DNA from: an uncultured Rhizobiaceae bacterium
GTDB lineage: Bacteria; Pseudomonadota; Alphaproteobacteria; Rhizobiales; Rhizobiaceae
Length of the DNA stretch: 64,000 nt
Assembly: GCA_951813045.1 (NCBI GenBank)
Contig: CATOTF010000002.1
Location: 3,534,001 to 3,598,000, forward strand
Direction: 5' to 3'
This document shows, piece by piece, positions 27,340 to 36,251 of the stretch. The stretch's first letter is position 1; each line of letters begins with the position of its first letter. Both the position numbers and the translations under genes were made by a program. The notes under the pieces are model-generated. The model did no database searches and had not been told where the DNA came from. It saw nothing but the letters and a program-made list of their open reading frames with translations.

Positions 27340-28466
27340 AAATGCAAGATCGTAAGGGAATCGGCCTGGCCATAATCGGTTGCGGGACCATTGGGCGTAT
27401 ACGCGCCGTATTGGCCCGCGCCTATCCGGGCATCGGGTGGATTGGCCTTTGCGACTTGAAGTCGGATATTGGCCAGCGTCTGGCTGATGATGTTCAGGCT
27501 GATTTTTTCACGACCGACTATCGCGAGTTGTTGCGCCGCCCGGAAGTGACGGCGACTATCATCGCAACGGACGAGAATTTTCATTTCGACCCGACCATGC
27601 TCGCCGTCGAAATGGGGCACAAGCTGTTCATCGAAAAACCTCTGGCGACCGATGCCCGGCAGTCTGCCCAAATCGATGCTGCGATAACCGGGGGAGGCAT
27701 TGATGCGGTCGTTGGCTATACCAACCGTTTCCGCCGTCGGTTTCTGGCGGTAAAAGAACGGCTGATTACCGGTCAGATTGGCGATGTGCACACCGTTGTC
27801 ACCCGCGCCTTTATGAACAAGATGGTACCGATTGCGACCGTTCAACGCACCCAGGACCGGGCGACACTAACGCCCATGGTTGTCTCCGGCACCCATAGTC
27901 TGGACATGTCGCTATGGCTGATGGAGGGGAAAAACCCGGTCAGCGTTTATGCGCAATCCACCGACAAGGTTTTGGGCGAATGGGGCACAAAGGATTCAAC
28001 GCTTGGCATCTTCACCATGGATGACGGCACGGTGTTTTCGATGAATATTTCCTGGGGCCTGCCGGAGGTTTGGCCGGGGGCGGTATATGGGATTGAGATC
28101 GGGATTGTCGGCAGCGAGGGCGTGATCGATATCGAAGACACCCACCGCGATCTGGTGATGGCAACCAATGTGGCGCAAGGGGCGGGCTATGCGCCGGAGG
28201 GATATACCGCCCCTGCCCGGCACGTGGAATTCCTGACCAGTTATCCACCGGGCGACCTGCACGACGGTCAGCTTTGGGGCCCGATGCGCGAAGAGACAAA
28301 CTCATGGTACCAGCGCATTTACACCGGAGCCAGCACGCCCCACGCCACGGCGGCGGATGGCCACCGAAACCTGTTGATGACGATGGCGATGGACCTGTCG
28401 GCCCAGCGCAACGCCCCCGTTTCCCTGCCGCCTGACCCGGGTGAACTGATGGATGAATTAACATGA
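27336..28466 (+). CDS. Gfo/Idh/MocA family oxidoreductase
   Basis: The 376-residue protein has the Rossmann motif IIGCGTIGRIRA near residue 13 and the invariant lysine in LFIEKPLATDA near residue 97. The active-site histidine helix is VSGTHSLDMSLWLM. The ATG overlaps the tctA stop (a second ATG lies two codons downstream), and its own stop overlaps the following gene. It is the third paralogue in the window. It probably oxidises the compound imported by the adjacent TTT system; this is inference from operon position. Confidence 0.9.
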   Translation: MKMQDRKGIGLAIIGCGTIGRIRAVLARAYPGIGWIGLCDLKSDIGQRLADDVQADFFTTDYRELLRRPEVTATIIATDENFHFDPTMLAVEMGHKLFIEKPLATDARQSAQIDAAITGGGIDAVVGYTNRFRRRFLAVKERLITGQIGDVHTVVTRAFMNKMVPIATVQRTQDRATLTPMVVSGTHSLDMSLWLMEGKNPVSVYAQSTDKVLGEWGTKDSTLGIFTMDDGTVFSMNISWGLPEVWPGAVYGIEIGIVGSEGVIDIEDTHRDLVMATNVAQGAGYAPEGYTAPARHVEFLTSYPPGDLHDGQLWGPMREETNSWYQRIYTGASTPHATAADGHRNLLMTMAMDLSAQRNAPVSLPPDPGELMDELT

Positions 28467-29389
28467 TTGAACTCAAATTTGGCGGCTATCAGGGGGATAG
28501 ATCCGTCCACACCAGAGGCGGACGTGTCCTCGCCGAAGCGATAGGGGAAGAAACAGGCGGCGCTGTTTCATTGGCGTTTGACGAGAACATCGTCGAGCGC
28601 GGGCACAAGGCGGCGGATCTTCTGTCAATGACAGAATCCGGCGAATTGGACGGCTGCTATTTCTCGTCAAGCTATCTTGCAAAACGTGTTCCGGGGCTTG
28701 GATTGTTCGACCAGCATTTCGTGGTGCCCGACCGCCGCCACGCCTACGCCCTCTTGGACGGGGCACTCGGAGATCGGTTGCGCCAAGAGGTAGCCGCCGC
28801 GACCGGTTATGAAGTGCTTGGTTATTGGGACAACGGGTTGCGCCATATCTCAAGCGCAACGCCGATTAGAAACGTTTCGGATTGTGCCGGATTGAAAATC
28901 CGAACCCTCGCCAACGAGGATCATCAACGCGTTTTCCGGGCGCTCGGATTTGATCCACAAGCTATTGATGTGCGCGATCTGCCCGGCGCCGTGAAAAGTG
29001 GAAAGGTCGATGCACAGGAAAATCCACTGACCAATATTTTCAACTTTCGCCTGCACGAAACCCACCGGCATATTCTGATGACCCGGCACCTTTTAGGTGT
29101 GGCTGTGGTGTTGTTCAATGCGCAGCGTATGGCGGGTCTTACCCCAGAACATCGTGCTGGAGTTCAGCGCGCCGTTGACCGTTCGGCGCAAGCTCAGCGC
29201 CAATTTGCCGAAGAAGACGATGCGATATGCCACGCGGGGCTCAAAGCGGAAGGGGTCGAAATACTGGAGCTAGACGAAGCCATGCGCGAGGCCTTTGCTG
29301 CGGCTACGCGCGCGGAAGTGGACGTCACACGCAATCAGTTTGCACCCGACTTGCGAGAATTATTTGACAGGGAACTTCGCGCGGCCTGA
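28463..29389 (+). CDS. DctP-like TRAP solute-binding family protein without signal peptide
   Basis: The 308-residue protein matches the DctP fold pattern: GYWDNGLRHISS, LKIRTLANEDHQRVFRALGF, and VKSGKVDAQENPLTNIFNF, the last corresponding to the conserved ...DGQENP region. It begins directly with MIELKFGGYQGDRSV and has no hydrophobic leader. It is coupled by a four-base ATGA overlap to the oxidoreductase gene. No DctQ or DctM lies beside it. It may be a cytoplasmic ligand-binding or sensing protein, or a mis-started secreted protein. A true exported start would need to lie inside the preceding gene, and none is apparent. Confidence 0.78.
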   Translation: MIELKFGGYQGDRSVHTRGGRVLAEAIGEETGGAVSLAFDENIVERGHKAADLLSMTESGELDGCYFSSSYLAKRVPGLGLFDQHFVVPDRRHAYALLDGALGDRLRQEVAAATGYEVLGYWDNGLRHISSATPIRNVSDCAGLKIRTLANEDHQRVFRALGFDPQAIDVRDLPGAVKSGKVDAQENPLTNIFNFRLHETHRHILMTRHLLGVAVVLFNAQRMAGLTPEHRAGVQRAVDRSAQAQRQFAEEDDAICHAGLKAEGVEILELDEAMREAFAAATRAEVDVTRNQFAPDLRELFDRELRAA

Positions 29390-29412
29390 CGCGCAACATT
29401 AAGAGAGACATC

Positions 29413-30669
29413 ATGACACAAAGCGATTTACCCACCCCCGATTATTCCAAAAATATGAAACTCATCGGCTATTCAGATCAAGGCGGTCGACCGGACGGTG
29501 TGCAACTCATGGTCAACAAAGGCCACGCGTTTATCGGGCATATGTTCTCCGACGGGTTCAGCGTCATTGATTGTAACGATCCACGCGACCCCAAGCCCGT
29601 GGCCTATATCCCGGCTGAGCCCAACACCTGGAACATCCACCTGCAGAGCCATGAAGACCTGCTTTTGGTCATCAACGCCAAAAACATGTTCGCCTCGGCA
29701 GAGTTTCAGAACGAGGAGGAATATTATAAGGGTAAGCTTGGCAAAAAGGTCGGCACGGCTGATGCGGCTTCAACGGATCGAAACTGGACGGCGGGGATGG
29801 CGGTCTACGATATCTCCAACCCGGCTAAACCCCGCAAGATCGGTTTCATGGGAGTAGAAGGCGGCGGTATCCATCGTATCTGGTATGTCGGTGGACGGTG
29901 GGCTTATGCATCGGCGCTGATCGACGGTTTTACTGACTATATTTTCATCACCATCGACATGGCCGACCCGACCAACCCGAAAGAGGCCGGGCGCTATTGG
30001 CTGCCCGGCATGAATGCGGCGGCGGGCGAGGAACTGGGTGACGATCAGGCGCGCGCGGGCCTGCACCACGCCATCATCCATGGTGATACAGCTTATGGCG
30101 CATGGCGTGATGGCGGTCTGGTCATCATGGACGTGAAGGACCGGTCGAACCCTGAATTGATCACCCATCATAACTGGTCGCCACCCTTTGGCGGCGGCAC
30201 CCATAACGCCTTACCCCTGCCCGATCGCAACCTGCTGGTCGTTGCCGACGAGGCGGTGCTCGATAATTGTGCCGACGGCATCAAGCATATCTGGCTGTTC
30301 GACATTCGAGAACCATCAAACCCGATCAGTATCTCAACCGTGCCTATCCCGAATGAAGAAGATTACGCAGCAAAAGGCGCGCATTTCGGACCGCATAATA
30401 TCCATGAGAACCGGCCCGACAGTTTTGTGAGCGACCAGTTGATCTTCGCCACCCAGCAAAATGCCGGAGTACGCGTGTACGATATCGCAAACGAATACCA
30501 GCCCAAAGAAGTGGCCGCCTTCGTTCCCCCTAAGCCTGCAAAACTGATCGACCGTCGTCCGAACCGAGTAAACGTAATCCAGTCCTGCGACATCTGGGTG
30601 TCAAAAGAAGGTCTAGCTTACATGTCGGACTACAATGCCGGGCTCTATATTCTGGAATATGCGGGGTAA
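29413..30669 (+). CDS. LVIVD repeat-containing protein
   Basis: The 418-residue protein is built of repeated blades of the LVIVD type, visible as units such as HAFIGHMFSDGFSVIDCNDP followed by DPKPVAYIP, GMAVYDISNPAKPRKIGFMG, and GLVIMDVKDRSNPELITHH. These predict a beta-propeller. No signal peptide is seen. Related proteins accompany catabolic clusters, but no reaction is established. It is the last gene of the rightward GntR arm, 23 bases after the DctP-like gene. The IS1182-type element begins about 20 bases beyond it. Confidence 0.82.
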   Translation: MTQSDLPTPDYSKNMKLIGYSDQGGRPDGVQLMVNKGHAFIGHMFSDGFSVIDCNDPRDPKPVAYIPAEPNTWNIHLQSHEDLLLVINAKNMFASAEFQNEEEYYKGKLGKKVGTADAASTDRNWTAGMAVYDISNPAKPRKIGFMGVEGGGIHRIWYVGGRWAYASALIDGFTDYIFITIDMADPTNPKEAGRYWLPGMNAAAGEELGDDQARAGLHHAIIHGDTAYGAWRDGGLVIMDVKDRSNPELITHHNWSPPFGGGTHNALPLPDRNLLVVADEAVLDNCADGIKHIWLFDIREPSNPISISTVPIPNEEDYAAKGAHFGPHNIHENRPDSFVSDQLIFATQQNAGVRVYDIANEYQPKEVAAFVPPKPAKLIDRRPNRVNVIQSCDIWVSKEGLAYMSDYNAGLYILEYAG

Positions 30670-30690
30670 TAGGTTTGGTCGGCAATGCGG

Positions 30691-32147
30691 GGAGGCTGTG
30701 TGAAAACAGCCTTCACTTTCTGAACGTGCTATAGTTCTTCGAGATTGGATCGGGGATTTGTTATGTCGCGATTTATTGAAGGTGTGGCTCGTGATCAGGT
30801 CGGTTTTCTGCGTGAAATTCTGGACGATTACGTTGCTGACGATAATCCAGTTCGGGTAGTTGATGCATTCATTGATATGCTGGACTTGGGTGAACTGAGA
30901 TTTGGCGTTGAGCCAGAGGTAACGGGCCGTCCCGGTTATCATCCGGGCGTGATGTTGCGGATTTATCTTTATGGCTATCTCAATCAGGTGCAGTCATCGC
31001 GGCAAGCTGAAACAGAAGCTCGGCGAGATAGACAAGGCCATTGAGCGATACCTGATGGAACTGGCCATTGTTTGTCATTTGGGCTGATGAAGCGTTGGCG
31101 AAGACCGTTCAACTGTTCCCACATCGCAGGTTGTTCGTGCGAGCAGAAAGCTTGCCCACCTTTAGAAGGAAGCGAAACGCTATCGATCCGTTGAAGAACG
31201 CATGGATACAACAGGGGAAACGCAGGTCCCATTGAGCGATCCCGATGCAAAATCCATGACGACAACACCTCGAATGCCGAAGGTTGTCGGTTATAACGTA
31301 CAAACAGCGGTCGAGGCCAAACATCATCTCATCGTGGCCCATGAGGTGACAACATTTGGATATGACCGGGATGCACTATCGACAATGGCTATTGCCGCCC
31401 GCGATGCGATGGGAGCGGATAAGATCGAGGCCATCGCTGATAAAGGCTACTTCAAAAGCGAGGAGATATTCGCCTGCGAAACGGCAGGCATTACCGCCAC
31501 AGTCTCCAAGCCCTTGACTTCGGGTGCAGCGGCACGGGGCCGTTTTGATCGGGCGGACTTTGTCTATGTGACCAACAAGGATGTGTATGTTTGCCCTGCT
31601 GGCGAGCATTTAACCTATCGTTCGACCTCTGAGTTGGATGGAAAAGTACAGCGTCTGTATTACAGCAGTTTCTGCGCAGGCTGTATGATCAAGGACAAAT
31701 GCACTCCGTCGAAAGAGCGCCGCCTTCGTCGCTGGGAGCATGAAGATGTTCTGGAGCGCATGCAGCGTCGCATCGACGATGACCCATCAAAATTGGCATT
31801 GCGTTCGATGACTGTTGAGCACCCCTACGGCACCATCAAAGCTTGGATGGGCAACACGCACTTTAAGATGAGGCGATTGAAAAATCTTGCAACAGAAATG
31901 GCGCTGCACGTTCTCGCCTACAACATAACCAGAGTGATGAACATCATCGGCGTCCCCACACTGATCCAGGCGATGAGGGCGTATCTGGGCTCATGTCAAC
32001 TTCACACGGGGCCAAATCATCACCACCGGCTGACAGGCCGCCAAATTCGGCCAAACGCAGGCCCAAAACGGTCAAAGCCCACAACTTCAAGAAAATCGAT
32101 ACGCAAACCACAAACGCCCGCAGCGAATGACTCTCCACACAGCATCC
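30691..32147 (+). mobile_element. Decayed IS1182-type insertion sequence
   Basis: Near-terminal imperfect inverted repeats, GGAGGCTGTGTGAAAAC at the left and GGATGCTGTGTGGAGAG (as read on the minus strand) at the right, agree at 13 of 17 positions and bracket a broken IS1182-type transposase gene. The element is about 1.46 kb, close to IS1182-family size but with an internal deletion. No clear target duplication was found. It lies at the boundary between the two catabolic islands. Confidence 0.72.
30763..32147 (+). pseudogene. IS1182 family transposase, internally deleted and frameshifted
   Basis: The N-terminus is intact (MSRFIEGVARDQVGFLREIL, then the GRPGYHPGVMLRIYLYGYLN motif of the family). 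At about 30.99 kb the sequence jumps to KLGEIDKAIERYLMEL in another frame; about 400 bases that would encode the first catalytic aspartate are missing. Further frameshifts occur before 31.2 kb. A long C-terminal part is readable (GYNVQTAVEAKHHLIVAHEV, zinc-finger-like CPAGEHL and CAGCMIKDKC, KAWMGNTHFKMRRLKNLATE). It cannot encode a working transposase. Confidence 0.85.
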
Positions 32148-32356
32148 GGACTTTTGAGACCTTCACCTCATGTCGTATTCAAGATGACCGAGCGGTTTGT
32201 TTGGAATTTTTCTTGTTAGATATCTAGTGGAATTTTGTGGTACACTTATGAGTTGAGTCGAACAGAACAAACATTGGATTCGTCTCGACAATTCTAGAAG
32301 TTTGACCCTTGCAAATTTGTGATCGCAGGTGAAATCAGCAAAATTCTGATCAATAT
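32148..32356. other. AT-rich stretch after the IS element, no gene seen
   Basis: The frame from the IS transposase runs on to 32227, but no independent gene is supported. The stretch lies beyond the stop of the dCMP-deaminase-like gene and shows no clear terminator. Confidence 0.4.
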
Positions 32357-32809
32357 TCACGGATGATGAATTTGAATTCCGGCTTCACCCAACATTTTTT
32401 TTGACACCTGAAAACTATGATCCAATGCTCCGTCTGCTTCAGGAATCGGCGGGCAAACTACACAAATTATGCCGGACTGAATAATTCCTCGCCCACAATC
32501 AGCGCATGGGAACCGGTTCACATAGAGTGTGCAACCCGATAGATCGGCCCCTGACCTCGACGCATTGTAAATCGCATTGCGCTCTGCATGTTCTATCCAA
32601 AAGAATTTTTCACCACTTTTGCGGTCAAAGCGCTCATCGTCATCTGATTTCACACCACGCGGTAATCCATTGTATCCGGTTGCACGTACCTCTTGGCCCG
32701 GACCAACAATAACGCAACCTACCTGGAAATCCCGATCCTCGGACCAGCTCGAGACGTGGTCACATAGACCCAAAAACCGATTTACCCACTTTTTTTGTGT
32801 GTCATTCAT
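32357..32809 (-). CDS. dCMP/cytidine deaminase-like zinc hydrolase
   Basis: The 150-residue protein carries the zinc motifs of the CDA superfamily: HAERNAIYNA (His ligand and the proton-shuttling Glu) and the PCADC pair of cysteine ligands near residue 100. The spacing resembles ComEB-like deoxycytidylate deaminases. It is the last gene of a long leftward catabolic run, five bases after the aldehyde dehydrogenase. It may instead deaminate a pathway intermediate. A housekeeping dCMP deaminase is the conservative alternative. Confidence 0.82.
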   Translation of the reverse strand: MNDTQKKWVNRFLGLCDHVSSWSEDRDFQVGCVIVGPGQEVRATGYNGLPRGVKSDDDERFDRKSGEKFFWIEHAERNAIYNASRSGADLSGCTLYVNRFPCADCGRGIIQSGIICVVCPPIPEADGALDHSFQVSKKMLGEAGIQIHHP

Positions 32810-32814
32810 GGCTG

Positions 32815-34251
32815 CTACCCTGCAAATACATAGGAAGTTTTGACGATTGTATAGAATTCTGAGGCATACCGACCCTGCTCACGCGGTCCGAATGATGAAC
32901 CCTTACGACCGCCAAATGGCACGTGGTAATCAACGCCTGCAGTCGGCAAATTCACCATCAGCATACCCGCTTCCGCTCGCCGCCGAAACTCGCGAGCCGA
33001 TTTCAAACTGCCGGTGCAAATGCCAGATGACAAACCAAACTCGGTATCATTGGCAACGGAAATGGCCTCATCAAGATCGCTGATCTTGATCACTGATGCA
33101 CAGGGGCCGAAAATCTCCTCGCGATTGATACGCATATCGTTGTTGGTTCCAAGAAACAGGGCAGGAGACTGAAAGAACCCCGGAGTTCCAAGTTCCAGTC
33201 TCTCACCACCGACAACTTCCTCCGCTTCACTTTTTGCAATCTCCACATAATCCAGGTTTGACAATAGTTGTTTTTCATCAACAACGGGACCGATCTGTGT
33301 TGCTGGATCGAGCGGGTCGCCGACTTGCAAAGACGTCATGGCTTTACTCAATGCATCTACAAATTCATCGTGAATTCCTGACTGAACAATAAGACGGGAG
33401 GACGCGGTACAACGCTGTCCGGTTGAGAAAAACGCACCGTTGAGGCACGCATTCACCGCAAGTGAAACATCCGCATCGTCCATCACGACCATCGGGTTTT
33501 TACCACCCATTTCCAATTGCACTTTTTTACGCAAACGACCGCATGTTTCGGCAATTCGGTTTCCAACCGATACCGAACCGGTGAATGAAATCGCTCCGAC
33601 TTCGCAGTGGTTTACAAGAGCATCGCCGACGGTGGATCCCCTACCCAGAACAAGATTGAATACGCCGGGAGGACAGCCGCAATCATACAGGATCTCGGCC
33701 AACACATGGGCACAACCGGGTGTCAAATCCGCAGCTTTCAAAACAACACAATTGCCAAATGCGAGCGCTGGGGCTGATTTCCAGGCTGGAATGGCGATGG
33801 GAAAATTCCATGGCGTGATCAGTCCGACGATGCCAACGGGTTCCCGGGTTATCTCAACATCAATGTCCGGACGAACGGAGGGGAGTAGCTCGCCGCTAAG
33901 ACGAAGTGCTTCTCCGGCAAAGAACTTAAACACCTGCGAAGCCCTCATGGTCTCGCCTTTGGCTTCAGCGAGCGTTTTTCCTTCCTCGCGCGCTAGCAGG
34001 TTGCCAATTTCGTCAACCCGCTCAGCCAGTTTGGCGCCGACCGCCGCCAGAAGATCGTGACGGTCTTGGGGCGTCGAGGCAGCCCAACCTGCTTTTGCGG
34101 CTTTCGCGGTGGCAACAGCCTGGTCGACGGCTTCAGCATCCCCGTAAGAAAATTCGCCAATGATATCGGTGGTGTTTGCTGGATTGACGTCCTGATTGTA
34201 GTTGCCAAAATCGACCCATTTGCCGCCGATCAGTGATGTGTGTTTTGCCAT
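32815..34251 (-). CDS. NAD(P)-dependent aldehyde dehydrogenase
   Basis: The 478-residue protein has the full ALDH layout: FNLVLGRGSTVGDALVNH and FTGSVSVGNRIAE in the cofactor domain, the catalytic Glu in LEMGGKNPMVV, and the catalytic Cys in STGQRCTASSRL near residue 280. The pattern resembles 2-oxoglutarate semialdehyde and succinate semialdehyde dehydrogenases. It is directly downstream of a DapA-like lyase, a pairing known from sugar-acid pathways that end in 2-oxoglutarate semialdehyde. The substrate is not proven. Confidence 0.9.
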   Translation of the reverse strand: MAKHTSLIGGKWVDFGNYNQDVNPANTTDIIGEFSYGDAEAVDQAVATAKAAKAGWAASTPQDRHDLLAAVGAKLAERVDEIGNLLAREEGKTLAEAKGETMRASQVFKFFAGEALRLSGELLPSVRPDIDVEITREPVGIVGLITPWNFPIAIPAWKSAPALAFGNCVVLKAADLTPGCAHVLAEILYDCGCPPGVFNLVLGRGSTVGDALVNHCEVGAISFTGSVSVGNRIAETCGRLRKKVQLEMGGKNPMVVMDDADVSLAVNACLNGAFFSTGQRCTASSRLIVQSGIHDEFVDALSKAMTSLQVGDPLDPATQIGPVVDEKQLLSNLDYVEIAKSEAEEVVGGERLELGTPGFFQSPALFLGTNNDMRINREEIFGPCASVIKISDLDEAISVANDTEFGLSSGICTGSLKSAREFRRRAEAGMLMVNLPTAGVDYHVPFGGRKGSSFGPREQGRYASEFYTIVKTSYVFAG

Positions 34252-34272
34252 TCTTAATTTCTTTCGGTTGGA

Positions 34273-35139
34273 TTAATTCAATAAACTGGCTGCCAGGGTT
34301 TTTCCGGCGGCGATGTCCAGAGATACAAAGGGCGGCATGACCTTTCGCCAATCGGCATCCTCGGTACGATTGGAAACCAGGTACTTGATTGCGGGAATAA
34401 GACCGGCCGCAGCGATTGCATCGTGTTGCTGAGAAATTGTCGTCATTAGGTTAGCGGATGGACTGGCTCGGGTTTTCCAGGCCTCTGCGCATAAACTTAC
34501 GGTAAAGTTCACAGTGGCGGATAGGCACCCGGCGAACCGAGACGCGTGTGCCTGATCAATAGATGTTTCAGAACTTGGGAAAACGATCATTTCCAGACAG
34601 GCCGCAACCACTTCGCGGCAATAGTCGAGGTTTCCGGAGGAATCCTTGATACCCGTGAACCGCTTGGGATGTTGCCTGAACAATTCTGCAATCACTTCAA
34701 TCGGTATGTTGATGCCGGTCATATGCGGGTAGTTGTAGAAATAAATCAGAATTGTACGGTCGGCAATAACTTCATCGATTGCATTGTACCGGGCCAACAG
34801 TCCTGCATCGCTTACCGGATTGTAGTAGTAGGAGGGCAGGACGAGTGCTACGGGATAATCCAGTTCACCTGCATAATGGATGAGATCAATTGTCTCGTTT
34901 AAAGATGGTGTGCGGGTCCCAACCATTAATTTGGATTTATCCAATCCATCCTCTTCCCAGGTCATAGTTTCTTTGCGACCAGCCTTTGAAATTGAATTGG
35001 CCTCTCCTGTCGAGCCCAAAATGTTCAGGCCATCGCAACCGGTATCAAGCAACCATTGACAGTGTTCAAGGTAAGCCGCCTTTTTGGGTATACCCTTGTT
35101 GTCAAATGCGGTTGGCACCGCTGAGATTATGCCTTGCAT
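34273..35139 (-). CDS. DapA/N-acetylneuraminate lyase family protein
   Basis: The 288-residue product from the ATG at 35139 (GAGGAA upstream) is a lysine-dependent 2-oxo-acid aldolase or dehydratase. A longer in-frame start at 35229 would overlap the ferredoxin gene. Motifs are ILGSTGEANS (usual GTTGE), YFYNYPHMTG with the catalytic tyrosine, and FTGIKDSSGN with the Schiff-base lysine. It resembles the paralogue at 19.7 kb, sharing the PSSE turn and YYY segment. The flanking ALDH and ferredoxin genes place it in the LysR-associated island. Confidence 0.9.
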   Translation of the reverse strand: MQGIISAVPTAFDNKGIPKKAAYLEHCQWLLDTGCDGLNILGSTGEANSISKAGRKETMTWEEDGLDKSKLMVGTRTPSLNETIDLIHYAGELDYPVALVLPSYYYNPVSDAGLLARYNAIDEVIADRTILIYFYNYPHMTGINIPIEVIAELFRQHPKRFTGIKDSSGNLDYCREVVAACLEMIVFPSSETSIDQAHASRFAGCLSATVNFTVSLCAEAWKTRASPSANLMTTISQQHDAIAAAGLIPAIKYLVSNRTEDADWRKVMPPFVSLDIAAGKTLAASLLN

Positions 35140-35159
35140 GGCAATACAATATTCCTCAA

Positions 35160-35492
35160 CTAGCGTGATTTGTTGGTTAGAACTGTCAGCGCAGATGGAT
35201 CGGCCAAGGGCAAATGTCCCTTTTTCCATCCACCAGGATAGATCAGAGTTCCGTTTTCATCCTTGAATGCGTCTTCGTTTAATTTGATAAATGGAGCTTC
35301 ATCATCCGGCACTTCATCGGCGTAGCGAATAGCGTCTACCGGACATATGGACTCACACATGCCACATTCGATGCATTCTGTTGGGTGGATGTAGTACATC
35401 CGATCGCCTTCATAGATGCAATCAACCGGACAGGAAGTTGTGCAAATACCGTCTTTAATGTCGACGCACGCACTGATTATCACGAGGGTCAT
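35160..35492 (-). CDS. fdxA: 7Fe ferredoxin ([3Fe-4S] and [4Fe-4S])
   Basis: The 110-residue protein has two cluster motifs. An N-terminal CVDIKDGICTTSCPVDCIY (C-x7-C-x3-CP) is typical of a [3Fe-4S] site, and CIECGMCESICPVDAI (C-x2-C-x2-C-x3-CP) is a [4Fe-4S] site. It is an electron carrier. It lies directly between the enoyl-CoA hydratase gene and the DapA-like gene, so it may supply electrons to an oxidative step such as the FAD enzyme nearby. Confidence 0.9.
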   Translation of the reverse strand: MTLVIISACVDIKDGICTTSCPVDCIYEGDRMYYIHPTECIECGMCESICPVDAIRYADEVPDDEAPFIKLNEDAFKDENGTLIYPGGWKKGHLPLADPSALTVLTNKSR

Positions 35493-35495
35493 AGC

Positions 35496-36251
35496 TCATC
35501 GACCCTTCCATTCGGGAGTGCGCTTCTCCCTGAATGCGGTAACACCCTCATTTGAATCTTCGGATTCCAGCGCCGCTATGAGTTCAGGTGTTTTGCGGGC
35601 ATGGGCATCGGAGATTGGCAGATGCGCGGTTTGGCGCACCGTTGCCTTGATTGCCTTCTGGCTCAGTGGTGCGCAAGCCAGAACGTCGGCCACCCATCGG
35701 TCTGTTTCGTCATCAAGTTCATCAGCAGGAACCACGGAGTTAACCAGTCCAAAGTGAGCCATCTCATTGGCCGACAACATGCGCCCCGTCATCATCATGC
35801 CGACCGCAATATTTCGCGGGATCAATCGAGGAAGCAGGTTCATTCCGCCATCAAGTGGCAGTCGCCCGACCTTGGCTTCTGGAAGCCCGAACTTTGTGGT
35901 TTCAGCCGCGATGACGATATCGCATCCCAGCACCAGTTCCATACCACCACCAAGCGCTAATCCATTGACTTTCGCGATGACAGGTTTGGCACCGCCAAAT
36001 TCAATCCTGTTGAAAGAAGCCCAGTATTCCAGTCCGCTAAGCCCGGTATCCTCTTTTAAATCAGCACCGACACAAAATGCACGATCTCCAGTGCCCGTCA
36101 GAACCGTGCAACGAATGTCGTCTCTCGATGAGACTTCCTGCCAAACTTCTACCAGTTTGGCGTGGGCGGCACTGTCAAGCGCATTCATTCGCTCAGGACG
36201 GTCTATTGTTACTCGGGCAACATGGCCCTCAACATCAAAACGGATGCTCAT
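35496..36251 (-). CDS. Enoyl-CoA hydratase/isomerase (crotonase) family protein
   Basis: The 251-residue crotonase-fold protein has the CoA oxyanion-hole segments CVGADLKED near residue 60 and GGGMELVLGCDIVIAAET near residue 100, and the catalytic Glu region FGLPEAKVGRLPLDGG near residue 122. The usual roles are hydration or isomerisation of an enoyl-CoA. Its start overlaps the CoA-transferase stop by four bases, which suggests that the transferase makes its CoA ester. Confidence 0.9.
   Translation of the reverse strand: MSIRFDVEGHVARVTIDRPERMNALDSAAHAKLVEVWQEVSSRDDIRCTVLTGTGDRAFCVGADLKEDTGLSGLEYWASFNRIEFGGAKPVIAKVNGLALGGGMELVLGCDIVIAAETTKFGLPEAKVGRLPLDGGMNLLPRLIPRNIAVGMMMTGRMLSANEMAHFGLVNSVVPADELDDETDRWVADVLACAPLSQKAIKATVRQTAHLPISDAHARKTPELIAALESEDSNEGVTAFREKRTPEWKGR

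Noticed and set aside
35140-35229. Longer N-terminus for the DapA-like protein at 34.3 kb
   Set aside because: It would overlap the end of the ferredoxin gene, and the DapA fold begins at MQGIISAVP.
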